A DNA stretch of 64,000 bases from assembly GCF_013364155.1 (NCBI RefSeq), contig NZ_CP054916.1:7656001-7720000 (forward strand). The letters are read 5' to 3'. This document shows, in pieces, positions 12,001 to 18,171 of the stretch. The translations under genes were made by a program, and so were the position numbers. The DNA comes from Streptomyces sp. NA02950 (lineage in GTDB: Bacteria; Actinomycetota; Actinomycetes; Streptomycetales; Streptomycetaceae). How positions within the stretch are numbered: position 1 is the stretch's first letter; each line of letters begins with the position of its first letter. The notes beneath the pieces are model-generated. The model saw only the letters and a program-made list of their open reading frames with translations. It was not told where the DNA came from and did no database searches.

Positions 12001-15000
12001 GCGATGTCCTGGTCTTCCGGGACGCGCTGATGGGCTTTCTGCTGCCCACCGGTCAGCACTCGCTGGTGGAACTCCTGGAAGCGTCGCACCGGGCGGAGGT
12101 CCGCGGTGAGGTGGACCCCGACCCGTCGGCGATCGATGCCTCCCTGCTCTACAGCTGGGCGGACGCCTACCTCGACCCCCAGGGCCGGATTGACGAACTC
12201 ACCCAGCGCGGACTGCGGGAGGACCTGGCACAGCCTCACCGGCGGATGTACGGCGAGCTCTACGTGCGCGAGTCGGTGGACGGCACCATGGCCGAGGTCA
12301 TCGCGGAATTCATCGGGCTGGAGGACGGAAAGGCCGCGGTCGACGGTGTCGGCCACCACACCAGCCTGCCGGGTGTTTCCGTCGAAGCCTGGCGGGAGCG
12401 GCGCGAGGCGCTGCGGGAGTGGCTCTGGCGGCATCGCGCTCCCGGCTTCCTGCGCAACATAAGCACTGAGCACGTCGCCGCCCTGTACCTCGCCGACGGC
12501 CCGGACGCCCAGCTGCTGGCCTCGGTCGGCGAACCGGGCGACGCAGCGGCGGCGCAGCGGCTGCGGGAGGAGGCGAGCGCCCTGGTCCGGCGATACGCCG
12601 AAACCGCCGCCCCGCTCACGTCGTTGCCCCGCGTCTTCAACCGCGACTACCGGTTCAACAACTCGGCCCGAGCGGTGGAGCGCGGTAACAGGTCGGGTTC
12701 GCCGTCGCAGGCGGACGTCGAGCGGCTCGTGCGCCGGGCCCAGGAGCTCGCCGACCGCCTGGGGGCGGAGCTCCAGGCCCATGCGGAGATGGCCGCCGAG
12801 GCGGTGGAACTGCTCCCTCCGATGTACGGCACGGTCTGGTGGGGCACCTGGGAGGACGGAGGGCCGAACGAGCCGGATGCCGTGACGGCCCCGGGGCATG
12901 TCCTCACCCTGCCGCGCCTGCACCGCGGGACGGCGAGCCGGGAGGCGGCGCTGTCCTCCGCCACCGTCCCCGGGGCACGGCGGCGCGACGGGTACCCGGT
13001 GGTGTGGAAGGTCGAGACTTCCACCGCCCGGGACGTCTCCCCGCTCGCCCGGGAGCCGCGCGAACGCCCCGTGTTCTACCCGTCGCGGATGTCTGTCCGG
13101 GTCACCGGCCGCAGGATCGTCCTCGACGCAGCAACCGGCCGGCCCTATGTGGAGGTCGCCGTCACGGAGGTGCGAACGCCGCTCCCACGCGCGGCATGGG
13201 ACCGGGAGATCGTCACCTGGGACAGCCCGCAGGGCGCGGACGTCGGCATCGGCAGCCACACCGCAAGCGGTCTGGCGCACTTCCGGCAGAGCCACTTCTC
13301 GGACCTGCGAGAGGTACGGAAATTCCGGATCTGGCAGCCCACGCCGGAGAACCCCCAACAGTATCTGGCCGGCAGCCGGGACCTGCCATGGGACGGCCGC
13401 GTCTTCTACTACCTCGGGCACGGCAACGAGCACGGTTTGCTGACCATGTCGCGCCACGGCCGCAGACTGGCGACGCCCGAGCAGGTCGGCGACTATCTCA
13501 AGCGGTTGCTCGACAGCCGCGGTGTGCCCGCGCACATCCGCCTCGTGATGCTCTCGTGCTCTGTGGGCGCCGAACGCAGCGGCGCCCACACCGTGGCCCA
13601 GGTGGTGGCCGACTGGAGTACGCACGGCACCATCAGCGCCGACGCGCCCCTGGTCTTGGGGAATCGGCCAGCCAGCGATCAGCCGTGGGAGCTGGAGCTC
13701 CACCAAGCCCCGGGCAGGCCGGTGCCGTCCTGGAGCGAGGACCGTGCACGGGACCGGGGCACGGTGGCCCGCTCGGGCAGCAGCCGGCCGCTCGCGGACC
13801 AGGCGGCGCGGTTCAGCGCCCACTACGCCGACCCGCGGTGGGACCGGTTGACCGAGGAGTACGAACGGGCCCTGGGCCAGGCGCTCGCGGAGGAGCCGGC
13901 CGTCATCGACGCGGCCCGCAGGGCTGTGAAGGCGCAGTACCAGCAGCTGAGTGTGTGGCACAGCCCCCGCGCGGCGAAGCGCAGCTTCCTCGCACCCGGC
14001 ACCGGCCCGGCGACTGAATCCGATGTCAACGCCTTCATCGAACGCCTGCTGGACGAGGGTTCCGGCGCCGGCCTGCAGGAGCTGATGACCGCGCTCGCTG
14101 CCTCCCAGGGGCTGCTGGGGCCGGCACTTGCCCATCGCGCCTTCGAAGAACCGACACTGCGTCAGGAGCGCGGACTGCGCATCGTGGGAGGCGGGTCTCA
14201 ACGGCTCACCGCCCTCTTCGCCGCGTACCGGGGGTGGGACATCCCCGCAAGAGACGAGCTGCTGTTCCGGCAGGCCGTGCTCGCCTGGGCGCTCCCCGAG
14301 GGGATCTACTCGCTGTTCGAGGTCATCCGGGCCTCGCACAACGTCGGTATGGATATCCGGGACAGGGCCGGTACGGGAAACCGGGACACGGCCGAGCGCG
14401 TGGCCCTGTCCGGCGACGCCGTCCACCTGTACGAATGGGCCGACGCCGCCTTCGCCCCGCGGGAGAAGAACCTGCCCCGCGAGCTGCTGAGCCGTCTGAA
14501 CCCCCCACATCACGTGCTGTACCACGGGCGGCAGAACTGGCTGGGTCCCCAGGTCACCGGCGACGGTCTGGTTCCGGAGGGGATCTGGGGCGCCGTCGTG
14601 GCCGTGGCCGCGGAAGCCGGGAACGCCGGTGGCACGCCGGGCGCGCCGCGCGGTGACGAACTGGCTCCCCGTGGAAGCTGGGCGGCGCGGCAGGAGGCTG
14701 TCCGCGCCTGGGTCGCCCGCCACGGCGGTTCACCGGTGCTCGGTCTTGAGGGCGGACACGTCACCGCGCTGTACCTGCTCTCCGGCTCCGACGCGCTGCT
14801 GTGGGACCGCGGGCCGGTGGCGGGCGGTGCCGAGCCGGGGAACACGCTCACGGAAAGGGCCCGCTCGATCGTCGGGCGGGAGGTCGACTCGGGCCGGTTC
14901 GCGTTCCCGCTGTCACTGATGCGCGATGAGCGGTTCCGTGCTCTGGCGGAGCAGGCAGGGAGCGTCGCGGCCACCGACCGGGCGCAGCTGACCGGGCTGC

Positions 15001-16316
15001 GGGAGCAGCTCCAAGCGCGGGCCGGCACCCTGGCGGAGCCGCTGAGCAGGGAGATTCCCGAGCATCTGGGGATGGCCGCGGACGCGCTGCGGCGGCTGCC
15101 CGAGATGAACAGGCCGGTGTGGTGGGCCGCGTCGGTTCCGGGTGCGCTGCCCGAGCAGAACGCGGACCAGCAGCCGGACGGCCTGGACGCGATCGCCACA
15201 CCGGAGTTCCACGAGGCGACGCTGGACCAGCGGGCGGCGCTGGCATCGCTCGTCGGCCTGGGCACCTTCGGCGGGGACGGCCGGCGTCGCGTCCTGTTCG
15301 AGGTCGTCAACTCCTCGGGCCGGGATGTGTCGGTGTTCGCGCCGGATCCTGATCGGGCGCAGGTGCGCTACCCCTCGCCCGCGGACTTCCGCGTCCTCTC
15401 GCGCCGGGTGCTCAACGACGCCGACGGGAAGCCGTACGAGCACGTACGGCTGGAGGAGGTCCGGCAGGAGGCGACACCGGTACCCGTACCGCCCGTCGGC
15501 CCCGTCACCGAGCCGTCCGGGGTAGCCGGACGGGCGAACCCTGTGGAGACCGGGTTTTCTACCGCCAGGCGGCGAAGGCATACCAGTCACATGCCCGCGA
15601 GCCCGCACCCGCCGCCCCTGAGCCCCCCGCACAACCCTGACGACAGCGAAAGTGAGGCCGAGGCGGACGCGTTCGTGGTCATGCCCCTCGTTCCGGAGCG
15701 GGGGCCCAGGGAGAAACCCGCGGACGATCAGGGGGAGTACACACACGTGGACCCGGACTACCCGGGACTTCACCTCATCATGGACGAGCGCCTGTCGGAG
15801 GAGTACTACGAGCCCATCTACCGCATCGCCGGCTCCGAGGCTGTCGTGCTCTTCGACCGGGAAAGCAGCTACGGCTATATCAAGGTCGACGAGGACCTGA
15901 GGACCTTCAGTGCACTCGCCATGAATGAGATCGGGCCCGACGAGGCTCAGGCGAACCTCACCGGCCACTTCTCCCCACGGAGCGACACGACCTACCACTT
16001 CAGTCCGGAAAGAGGGAATGTCCGCAGGGACAAGGTCGAGTCCTTGGGCGACTTCGACCGGTACGGAATAATCCAGGGCGATCTGGTGGAGGTGCACGTC
16101 CGCGTTCTGGGGATGGCGAGCGGGCGCACCGAGCACAACGACGAGAGAGTGCGGAACATCGCCGCCGGCATGCGGAACGGTGCGGCACTCCCGCCAGTGA
16201 GGATCAAGCTCTCGGGAAGCAGGATCGTCATCCTCGACGGCAACCACCGCCTGGGCGCGGCATTGCGGCTCGGCTACACGTACGTGCCCTGCCTCATCAT
16301 GCTCATCATGTCGTGA
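1..16316 (+). CDS. Giant multidomain 'lonely Cys'-type protein, polymorphic-toxin-like (5' end outside window)
   Basis: The frame is open from the first bases to the stop at 16314-16316, and no ribosome site supports the GTG at 6, so the gene starts upstream. Residues are counted from base 6. Order: helical N-terminus; OmpA-like domain (about 168-294); Pro/Ala linker; possible glycosyltransferase-like domain (about 770-1120); zinc metallopeptidase with HEFAH at 1522-1526 and Glu1579 in EYFAQ, as in the anthrax lethal factor group; repeats 1 and 2 (1759-2525, 2526-about 3290); coiled linker; Fic-like domain (about 3520-3745, motif from His3703); repeats 3 and 4 (3819-4601, 4602-about 5155); Pro-rich linker; ParB-like fold with DGNHR at 5411. 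Three repeats end in a caspase-like domain: His2400/Cys2446, His3163/Cys3208, His4472/Cys4518. The neighbouring SseB-like type VII secretion-associated gene suggests export; the role as antagonistic or self-processing effector is inferred. No frameshift is visible over 16 kb. Confidence 0.85.
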   Translation, partial: AVVMTSENGHWQLTLENIPRKRAMNTAVRTAIDLSGDLPLAYAEDALRGQIAELEQSGEGADAELKLLRGRLELVVALNRVTAARVELAGQQEGSDAWQAAREALDQAELSAREQLTRQAPVPPAEDHWRFRMYGARPGETMHDQRGLTSLSNPLTVVALAGHRPATERIDFAEGDKTVSQDEMAKINSVARSLASTALWNLRNGLPLPQVTITGRGNRRMPIPVVGPSVALQRATAVREALLTRLADTLAKRQDSAFQWLTAQHFEGQITTVQLGRQGTGDARSGRQATIEVDDRRGPAALSPMSPRTPGELLMSPVSPLHEVSGRGPSAEWPAVGTVMEMPTPGGFPESGAADEVVSAPWSQAEAEFAAWLDGTLTEEHAQVVGDSGLLGGLLAGPGTASLTDLARVGAVVDPDREIQARLRGGLVDTAGLDLTPLQRLRLLSNGPDSRQVWAALMTLADQGQLRDLFRGVSLPETAPVRPVPTSPSQEVAELVSEVAAGELPTTPDVVELPSEVGAELQASADAVELPGSEAAAAPYTAPAPADGAPASPGKGKGKERETAALLGADLSPGGTFGGYEAAEVVNQRLEARRALIVGDASGAQADARLRAWEAYERALADLASAEQQIDRVVPPEGTGASSGPTAAHRSAVADLRGAQDVLVEVESALRSLGVDPEATHEQIRIVTGNIFTERGGLLGGAPQPSRGVNRRGSRPYDRPGSSRDGHRPPGGPGAGPRSRPSDRPGSSRGGSRQGSGMHSNRRTAPPHGDPRWLIKQPGYASGDQFAVSAALLGDPNSHVLIGRGPEQPDLLLGRKDQSEAIAEFYRSVGIEDSRIHFTRPAVSSRTNDVWAVLSEAGKSIVTGWGAPADWSDNRLARWGVMPHEGGTEYVTRYFSSDLRDRLRTHWGLDEHRDDEIRAWLATRGIVLPENGRVLVLWSRFTGKGANWGNLRGRMQNDTSFQGVRQILDAAARHFQAVVITGDPHPMKQGKWDEFVQEMRGKLQIASVHQITGFWSDDHDVLASWGGHTRVGQFRLYDYLHRKYDLKHLGFRSGNLEAIALIGHEVRYLEEEQAPGGGRMAAWHASGSQGTTRKGALAPGYERITVSGSATASGRYAQYFPDKPQGDDPVYEPPAAHAVWRKPVEVYSQDRGFTYDDMEKICSYLAVPSPEREAFDADRLQHMQRKYNAVRYYVGVLVHRIPAEQREYRQRIDQAIRYFDSWFFAPLQHGEGAGQRFYTLSHLTQDEKTRAPGSGLHTVWAHYRNLLSSYGAQQNDPASLAAAAVPAGGVSQTEGRSARMRETEALAPPTLTEEGATLSQEAAEGGTSSPGATGGAAGSSEVSAASQPEEGVSAAVRDLAVRLPGMAVDERAVELASLSAAERESLASHRGLVEGLLTALPTDEFALLALQLMVVVPEGVDRPVSARREVEAQLARMLRDPNVVAMLLLRGARVWVVPKDEAMTSLEPFRPYQGVEVSGRNLDSIRGLRAGWAVAVTEENLLGESTSLLGENGYHSGYSTTTHEFAHLIHGLGLIDADRKVITRAYQEKVRQGVDAHWPDGPLYGRRPGVANYSSLNEKEYFAQVTNAYLGTNHGRDLYTNQPRNNGADWVRRHEPTLLPLLEALYGADPEAYGPNRANPVERTTAENRRYAGYRDFWNQVHGEDEDGDELYVGYRAFWDQVEHAYRPLAHEPAPAVPAVPHGAVETETSPDPQEETVSPALQASALEGASTAPPSMAEGSTGRNTGPSPQRDGDSHPPRFGVFYTDKRWKKLSSEYERALGRVLAADPKAIAEARRAVERLYNLLSRYYLQEDVAATFLPDASDPRAAMDSLLDPAGGAGLRELMDAFLRTATGSGRTTLGQLWREHPGLNSRLLPRKPRDVRPHDLDAWEEMHNRRGFPVGPGPAEDAEWLLGVYQSLEVPDGEVLWFREALLGWMLTENNDHTLVEIWLASRRAGVHDETEPETDVEASRLYAWVDAAINPVGRLTSSSSELKKALRLPHERMYLARANWFTPEVTGDGRSEEIKGLLRPGGSLGGTDMSGPAVAARRQRREALAGWLRRHHTLGLLRNLGAGHAAALQLASGADVRLLNERFTAGPDAPGALEQRQRALFDEAWSLAGQASEGGDPMAYLPLLFLRDKPFRELVRKLVRRAAEFRADPARRPLWTEARMRLAERAVELVDGLRGELRAHAEMAAEAVALLPPVSGRVWWASWESGPLDGTRPGERRTVTVPRLHQATTSRKAALASLLGPDTEGNEGHPELWEVVDSTSRDVSPLARKPAERAALYAFTTTLREIRRELRLDEPTGKRYVHITLEEVPQPLAREWDREIIARVVHTTEGNSFGVVAHDVTDGLRARGIIPLLPKARHYGLNQPQAGHPAETRPLPWPIRNTALFLSHGDGNVFTVMSRYGHKKVDGTQVGRYMRQLMESMGTPAGYPVLAIVCRAGREGPDAPAQRVATWSGRRSRASSSVVGTRFGSPQLALEYGRRGQPEPKWGEFQPQDVSVLAAEKARSALADLARQAGRFSGSYADPQWEDLAVAYEKHVGHTLAADPAVVDTARQAVRTLQDHYERLGRRGAARLFFPAEARHTAAEGMLRLLDPHSGAGLDELMRALWTAVASEHPREFRKRTLDKDSDWYRETRGSRGFPLVTGEAEKVAHLLRTYRDDTYASEEEMLRLREALLAWYLPTHTRSLFEIIDASHEAGVLESDTELQGDAAHVYSSIDALLAPRENRNAGAFMETLYLPHHALYHQTAGPLTEQATGAAVEDIWQRLNGAPAPRSGPDVLRAALERWQQRHGGSVPDILRRGDILPLYLLSGPDAALLSGRFTDPLDADGTALLREKARSAVRRAVETRRFDFPLLLLGDADFDEAAATIRSLPEGERHRGERAEALRILLERADLLAAGLAAEIPRHLGMAGDALMALPPVNASVWWGTWTTGDLSNGLPELDAVSVPEFHKASGSREEVLSRLLRQEPASGDRYPILFEVPRSTARDIAPISKNPVRQQVLYPAETVLSKRRREVRYDEETRQRYLYVQLEETEPVPQIRRRVIALPSSAAAPDNPAPHASGGGQPAPAVPVPGRPGTWWNTQTMLYEIAYDGRRFGWASFTPRDWARRQAAYGQLPRVKHYVEWRLDRRGRPRATIKAMPFMGAAIWASHSTPGGSAFSLAEPGGGERRGDVHEVGQYLAMLDLSGITQLFIAACTGRTAAQRARRAAAITGMTVYYPDGPVAVTFADDGRTPLVHLGAQADGSPAPWRKVEMGPPQQGPKAPVPAVSFSYPSEDDWNTRMPAPARGAEPGRRSHGKGPKPAGGRGTKSMTDIWKREEAARAEVFRIEGDTPETLSARREDWADVMRARHDVTAAQAELGAFRTRPDGPSDAAAVEQRLQADLDAAKNALAQAENHFLGSHGLTADSIATRLDELQQRSFMQRPRLLGGTNGPVPDGQASVVALDAARASDPVLGRSPSAGDSTAPGVLVPPPPSADNRVHGADGGAVPRPGAPRLSELMPEKDWWQLYIDPRDHGRALERHPDDPGKIYDRDRSPGFQRGMVDAYRALLDSPEGLAQRMNAAGYLHTHNLVGAHLDKQPGWSGGRQTSFPLRNTQFSPDILDEELDGRPLVLDLRTFDWSSTGPKPVTVLETFSRNGQAVLHTNYAVGEAARLVDAAFDRYYAEAAQAHNDLGKLAAIAKVVRTLQVIHPFQDTNRRVNVHLLLHRLLMEQGFRPVVTPDLGSLFQGGYSVRQMAETLLRHTEPLRPATQAPAPEAAHHPEPDPDQAPGGIPAAQPPRPRPEDWNAPSSQAGTQAGGPAHAGTGPRFSAFYGEQHRARWDELSTLYEHALGQALAAHPAVVDTARRAVGQLYEYLSAHFGEQNARQAFFKPGQDASPEAMRGLLDAGSGSRPGAGLHRLMAAFVLAAYANNHIPYTLRQLWSDRREVLPSTVPGLRANPRSVHAHDRDGEWQREMHDRRGFRTARGPAARAEWLLRVYRAVDPHGDVLVFRDALMGFLLPTGQHSLVELLEASHRAEVRGEVDPDPSAIDASLLYSWADAYLDPQGRIDELTQRGLREDLAQPHRRMYGELYVRESVDGTMAEVIAEFIGLEDGKAAVDGVGHHTSLPGVSVEAWRERREALREWLWRHRAPGFLRNISTEHVAALYLADGPDAQLLASVGEPGDAAAAQRLREEASALVRRYAETAAPLTSLPRVFNRDYRFNNSARAVERGNRSGSPSQADVERLVRRAQELADRLGAELQAHAEMAAEAVELLPPMYGTVWWGTWEDGGPNEPDAVTAPGHVLTLPRLHRGTASREAALSSATVPGARRRDGYPVVWKVETSTARDVSPLAREPRERPVFYPSRMSVRVTGRRIVLDAATGRPYVEVAVTEVRTPLPRAAWDREIVTWDSPQGADVGIGSHTASGLAHFRQSHFSDLREVRKFRIWQPTPENPQQYLAGSRDLPWDGRVFYYLGHGNEHGLLTMSRHGRRLATPEQVGDYLKRLLDSRGVPAHIRLVMLSCSVGAERSGAHTVAQVVADWSTHGTISADAPLVLGNRPASDQPWELELHQAPGRPVPSWSEDRARDRGTVARSGSSRPLADQAARFSAHYADPRWDRLTEEYERALGQALAEEPAVIDAARRAVKAQYQQLSVWHSPRAAKRSFLAPGTGPATESDVNAFIERLLDEGSGAGLQELMTALAASQGLLGPALAHRAFEEPTLRQERGLRIVGGGSQRLTALFAAYRGWDIPARDELLFRQAVLAWALPEGIYSLFEVIRASHNVGMDIRDRAGTGNRDTAERVALSGDAVHLYEWADAAFAPREKNLPRELLSRLNPPHHVLYHGRQNWLGPQVTGDGLVPEGIWGAVVAVAAEAGNAGGTPGAPRGDELAPRGSWAARQEAVRAWVARHGGSPVLGLEGGHVTALYLLSGSDALLWDRGPVAGGAEPGNTLTERARSIVGREVDSGRFAFPLSLMRDERFRALAEQAGSVAATDRAQLTGLREQLQARAGTLAEPLSREIPEHLGMAADALRRLPEMNRPVWWAASVPGALPEQNADQQPDGLDAIATPEFHEATLDQRAALASLVGLGTFGGDGRRRVLFEVVNSSGRDVSVFAPDPDRAQVRYPSPADFRVLSRRVLNDADGKPYEHVRLEEVRQEATPVPVPPVGPVTEPSGVAGRANPVETGFSTARRRRHTSHMPASPHPPPLSPPHNPDDSESEAEADAFVVMPLVPERGPREKPADDQGEYTHVDPDYPGLHLIMDERLSEEYYEPIYRIAGSEAVVLFDRESSYGYIKVDEDLRTFSALAMNEIGPDEAQANLTGHFSPRSDTTYHFSPERGNVRRDKVESLGDFDRYGIIQGDLVEVHVRVLGMASGRTEHNDERVRNIAAGMRNGAALPPVRIKLSGSRIVILDGNHRLGAALRLGYTYVPCLIMLIMS
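2140..2250 (+). repeat. Tandem direct repeat, Arg/Ser/Gly-rich linker of giant gene
   Basis: Two near-identical copies of about 37 bases start near 2141 and 2214. Each encodes a short Arg-Pro-Ser/Tyr-Asp-Arg-Pro-Gly-Ser-Ser-Arg stretch. The segment separates a helical part from the globular domain beginning near 2310 and is probably a flexible linker. Confidence 0.6.
5277..7580 (+). repeat. Giant-protein repeat 1 (helical, ART-like fold, caspase-like domain)
   Basis: First of four related units. It opens with Arg-Phe-Gly-x-Phe-Tyr and a helical segment, has VWWASW near residue 2210 opening an ADP-ribosyltransferase-like fold, and ends with a caspase-like domain (SHGDGN His2400, VCRAG Cys2446). 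The arginine expected after the first ART strand is replaced by Trp and the ExE motif is absent. Confidence 0.7.
7581..9875 (+). repeat. Giant-protein repeat 2 (helical, ART-like fold, caspase-like domain)
   Basis: Second unit, opening Gly-Arg-Phe-Ser-Gly-Ser-Tyr. It has VWWGTW in the degenerate ART-like fold near residue 2936 and a caspase-like domain with His3163 in WASHS and Cys3208 in AACTGR. The His context (HS rather than HG) differs from the other copies. A linker and the Fic-like domain separate it from repeat 3. The right boundary is approximate. Confidence 0.65.
11460..13805 (+). repeat. Giant-protein repeat 3 (helical, ART-like fold, caspase-like domain)
   Basis: Third unit, opening Pro-Arg-Phe-Ser-Ala-Phe-Tyr. 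It has VWWGTW near residue 4277 and the clearest caspase-like pair, LGHGNEHG (His4472) and MLSCSVG (Cys4518). It is followed directly by repeat 4 with a spacing of 782 codons, close to the 768 codons between repeats 1 and 2. Confidence 0.7.
13806..15480 (+). repeat. Giant-protein repeat 4 (helical and ART-like parts only)
   Basis: Fourth unit, opening Ala-Arg-Phe-Ser-Ala-His-Tyr. It keeps the helical part and an ART-like fold (VWWAAS near residue 5038) but lacks the His/Cys domain. A Pro-rich linker and the C-terminal ParB-like domain take its place, the position where polymorphic toxins swap their terminal domain. Confidence 0.65.
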
Positions 16317-17118
16317 ACCGGTGGCCTGTAAGCCGAGGGGACGAACGGTGGCGGGACGCGCTCCTGCGCAGACCCCTGGCAGGGCATGAAACACTGCTCG
16401 CCGCTCCGGATCCGAGCATGACCGAGGGCCGCCGCGTACATCGATCCGGCGCAGGAGCCGCCCGCACGGCTCGTCCGCCGGTACTGGCCCTGGCGGACCA
16501 ACGGTGCCGTGCAGGGTCGTGGCCGCAGACGCGGTTGCCTGCGCGGCGAGCACCTCGACTGTCTCCGTCTCGGTTACGCTCTGCGGCCCCGTGCCCGGTG
16601 CCCACACGCCTGACCCACGGTGCGGACCATCTCATCGGACACCTGGTCGGGCCGACGTTATGCGCAGCACGCTCGGGCCGGTAGTATCTGGAGCAGTGGG
16701 GCGTCGATGTTGGTCCCGGCCCGGTGCGGCCGAGGTGTCCAGCAGTGCTCAACGGGTCGGCCTCGGACGGCACTCCGATGGCTGGGTGACCCTGCACGAT
16801 GTCGACGGCCGGGTCATGGCGTCAGTTCTCATTGCGCTCTTCGACGTGCGTTCGTGCGGTGGCACCGCGTTCGCTTGCGCGCAGGGGCTGACATGGGCCA
16901 CCTGGTTGCGTCGGCCCGCTGATATCTCATCCGCGGGCGGTGGAACCCAGTTGCGCTCTGTCGGCTCTTCGCGTGCAGGTGCGGGAATCAGCGCGATCCA
17001 TCGGTCGCGGTTCGTCGACGGGTAACGCACACCTTTCATCTCCGGTAGACGCGAAGGGCTCGCGTCGCGCGGGACAGCACGCAGATCAGCCGATCCGACT
17101 CACCTGGCAAGGACAGCA
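16317..17118. other. Intergenic, no gene supported
   Basis: About 800 bases follow the giant gene. Open frames on both strands have implausible composition (rich in Arg, Cys, Ser and Trp) and no ribosome sites. No convincing terminator hairpin was found. The only functional signal seen is the AAGGA ribosome site just before the ATG at 17119. Confidence 0.5.
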
Positions 17119-18171
17119 ATGGCCACCAAGAAGACCCCCAAAAAAGCCACCACCGTTCATCTGCCCCCAGCACCGGATGAGGAGCCCCTTGAGGAGCCGG
17201 TGAGCCAGTCGCAGAACGAGAGCATTCCCTCGACACCGGTCGGCGCGCAGGGCGACGATGGCGAAACGGCCGGGGGCGACGGCGGCCAGACGGACGCCAC
17301 GACCACCGACGCGGACAACGAACCGCCGCCCATTCCGGACGAGATCCGTGAGGCGGCCAGGCTCGCCCCGGACCACTGGCTGGGAATGGTAGATCCCACG
17401 TGGTCAGGCGAGGGCGCTCCACCGGACTGGGCGCTGGTCGGCCAGTGGCGTTCCGGAGCGGACGGCGAGATCGAGGAGTGGCAGGACAATCCCGAGTACC
17501 GGCCCTCGCCCAGCGCGATGGGCTGGCCGGAACCCGAGGACGAGGTGGACCAGGCCATCCAGCTCGCCGCCACCGGCTACGGACCCGGGGAAGGTGTCGG
17601 CGAGGCCCTCGTCGGCCGGGAGGTGGCGGTGCTGGTCAAGCCGGACGGTGGCGTGCTGTCCGCCGCGGCCCCGGACGGTGAGGCTGTCATCCCGCTGTTC
17701 ACCTCACCGGTGTTCCTGCACACCGCCGGCCGTCTCGCCTTTGAGCTGGTGAACGCCGACGACCTCATCGACCAGATCCCCGAAGGGCATCTGCTCTACC
17801 TCAATCCCTCCGCCCCGGTCAGCATGACCCTGGAGCCCGACGCCCTGCGCTCGGCGATCGAGTCCGCCAATGGCTCCGTACCCAGTGCGGCCAGCGTGCC
17901 CACGGTCAGCGGCGAGGTTGAGCAGGAAGCGCGGGCCACGCCCGGCATCGACGAGGCAGCCACCGACGAGACCGAGGGGGCCGAGGCCACCGACGAGACC
18001 GACGAGGCCGAGGCCACCGATGAGACCGATGGCGCGGAAGGGACCGAGGGCGCCGAAAGCACCGGCAGCACCGAAAGCACCGGCAGCACCGAAAGTGCTG
18101 GAGGCGCCGGTAGCACCGACGTCGCATCGGTCCTGGCGGGAAGCGGTCCGGCCCGGGGGACGGAAGGGTGA
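17119..18171 (+). CDS. Type VII secretion system-associated protein, SseB-like domain
   Basis: This 350-residue soluble protein starts at ATG with AAGGA upstream. After a Lys-rich start and an acidic low-complexity stretch (about 15-75), it has a conserved block with PPDWALVGQWRSG and NPEYRPSP, then an SseB-type domain (about 170-250: LVGREVAVLVKPDGG, IPLFTSPVFL). This two-part layout is the one usually called type VII secretion-associated in Streptomyces. The last 80 residues are a Thr/Glu/Asp/Ser-rich tail. The stop overlaps the GTG of the next gene, so the two are probably translationally coupled. A role as cytosolic chaperone or adaptor for secretion of nearby effectors is inferred. No EccC, EccD or WXG100 gene is in the window. 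Confidence 0.75.
   Translation: MATKKTPKKATTVHLPPAPDEEPLEEPVSQSQNESIPSTPVGAQGDDGETAGGDGGQTDATTTDADNEPPPIPDEIREAARLAPDHWLGMVDPTWSGEGAPPDWALVGQWRSGADGEIEEWQDNPEYRPSPSAMGWPEPEDEVDQAIQLAATGYGPGEGVGEALVGREVAVLVKPDGGVLSAAAPDGEAVIPLFTSPVFLHTAGRLAFELVNADDLIDQIPEGHLLYLNPSAPVSMTLEPDALRSAIESANGSVPSAASVPTVSGEVEQEARATPGIDEAATDETEGAEATDETDEAEATDETDGAEGTEGAESTGSTESTGSTESAGGAGSTDVASVLAGSGPARGTEG
17962..18125 (+). repeat. Low-complexity Thr-Asp-Glu / Ser-Thr-Gly repeats
   Basis: Short imperfect repeats encode Glu-Ala-Thr-Asp-Glu-Thr units and then Ser-Thr-Gly-Ser-Thr-Glu units at the C-terminus of the SseB-like protein. The tail is probably disordered and acidic. Confidence 0.6.

Noticed and set aside
4029..14723. 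Very long - strand open frames opposite the giant gene (for example 4029-7145 and 10905-14723).
   Set aside because: They mirror the GC-rich third positions of the + strand gene, have Arg/Pro/Gln/His-rich composition, no ribosome sites and no motifs.
16504..17025. A 173-codon + strand frame after the giant gene.
   Set aside because: Unnatural composition, no ribosome site, no family motif.
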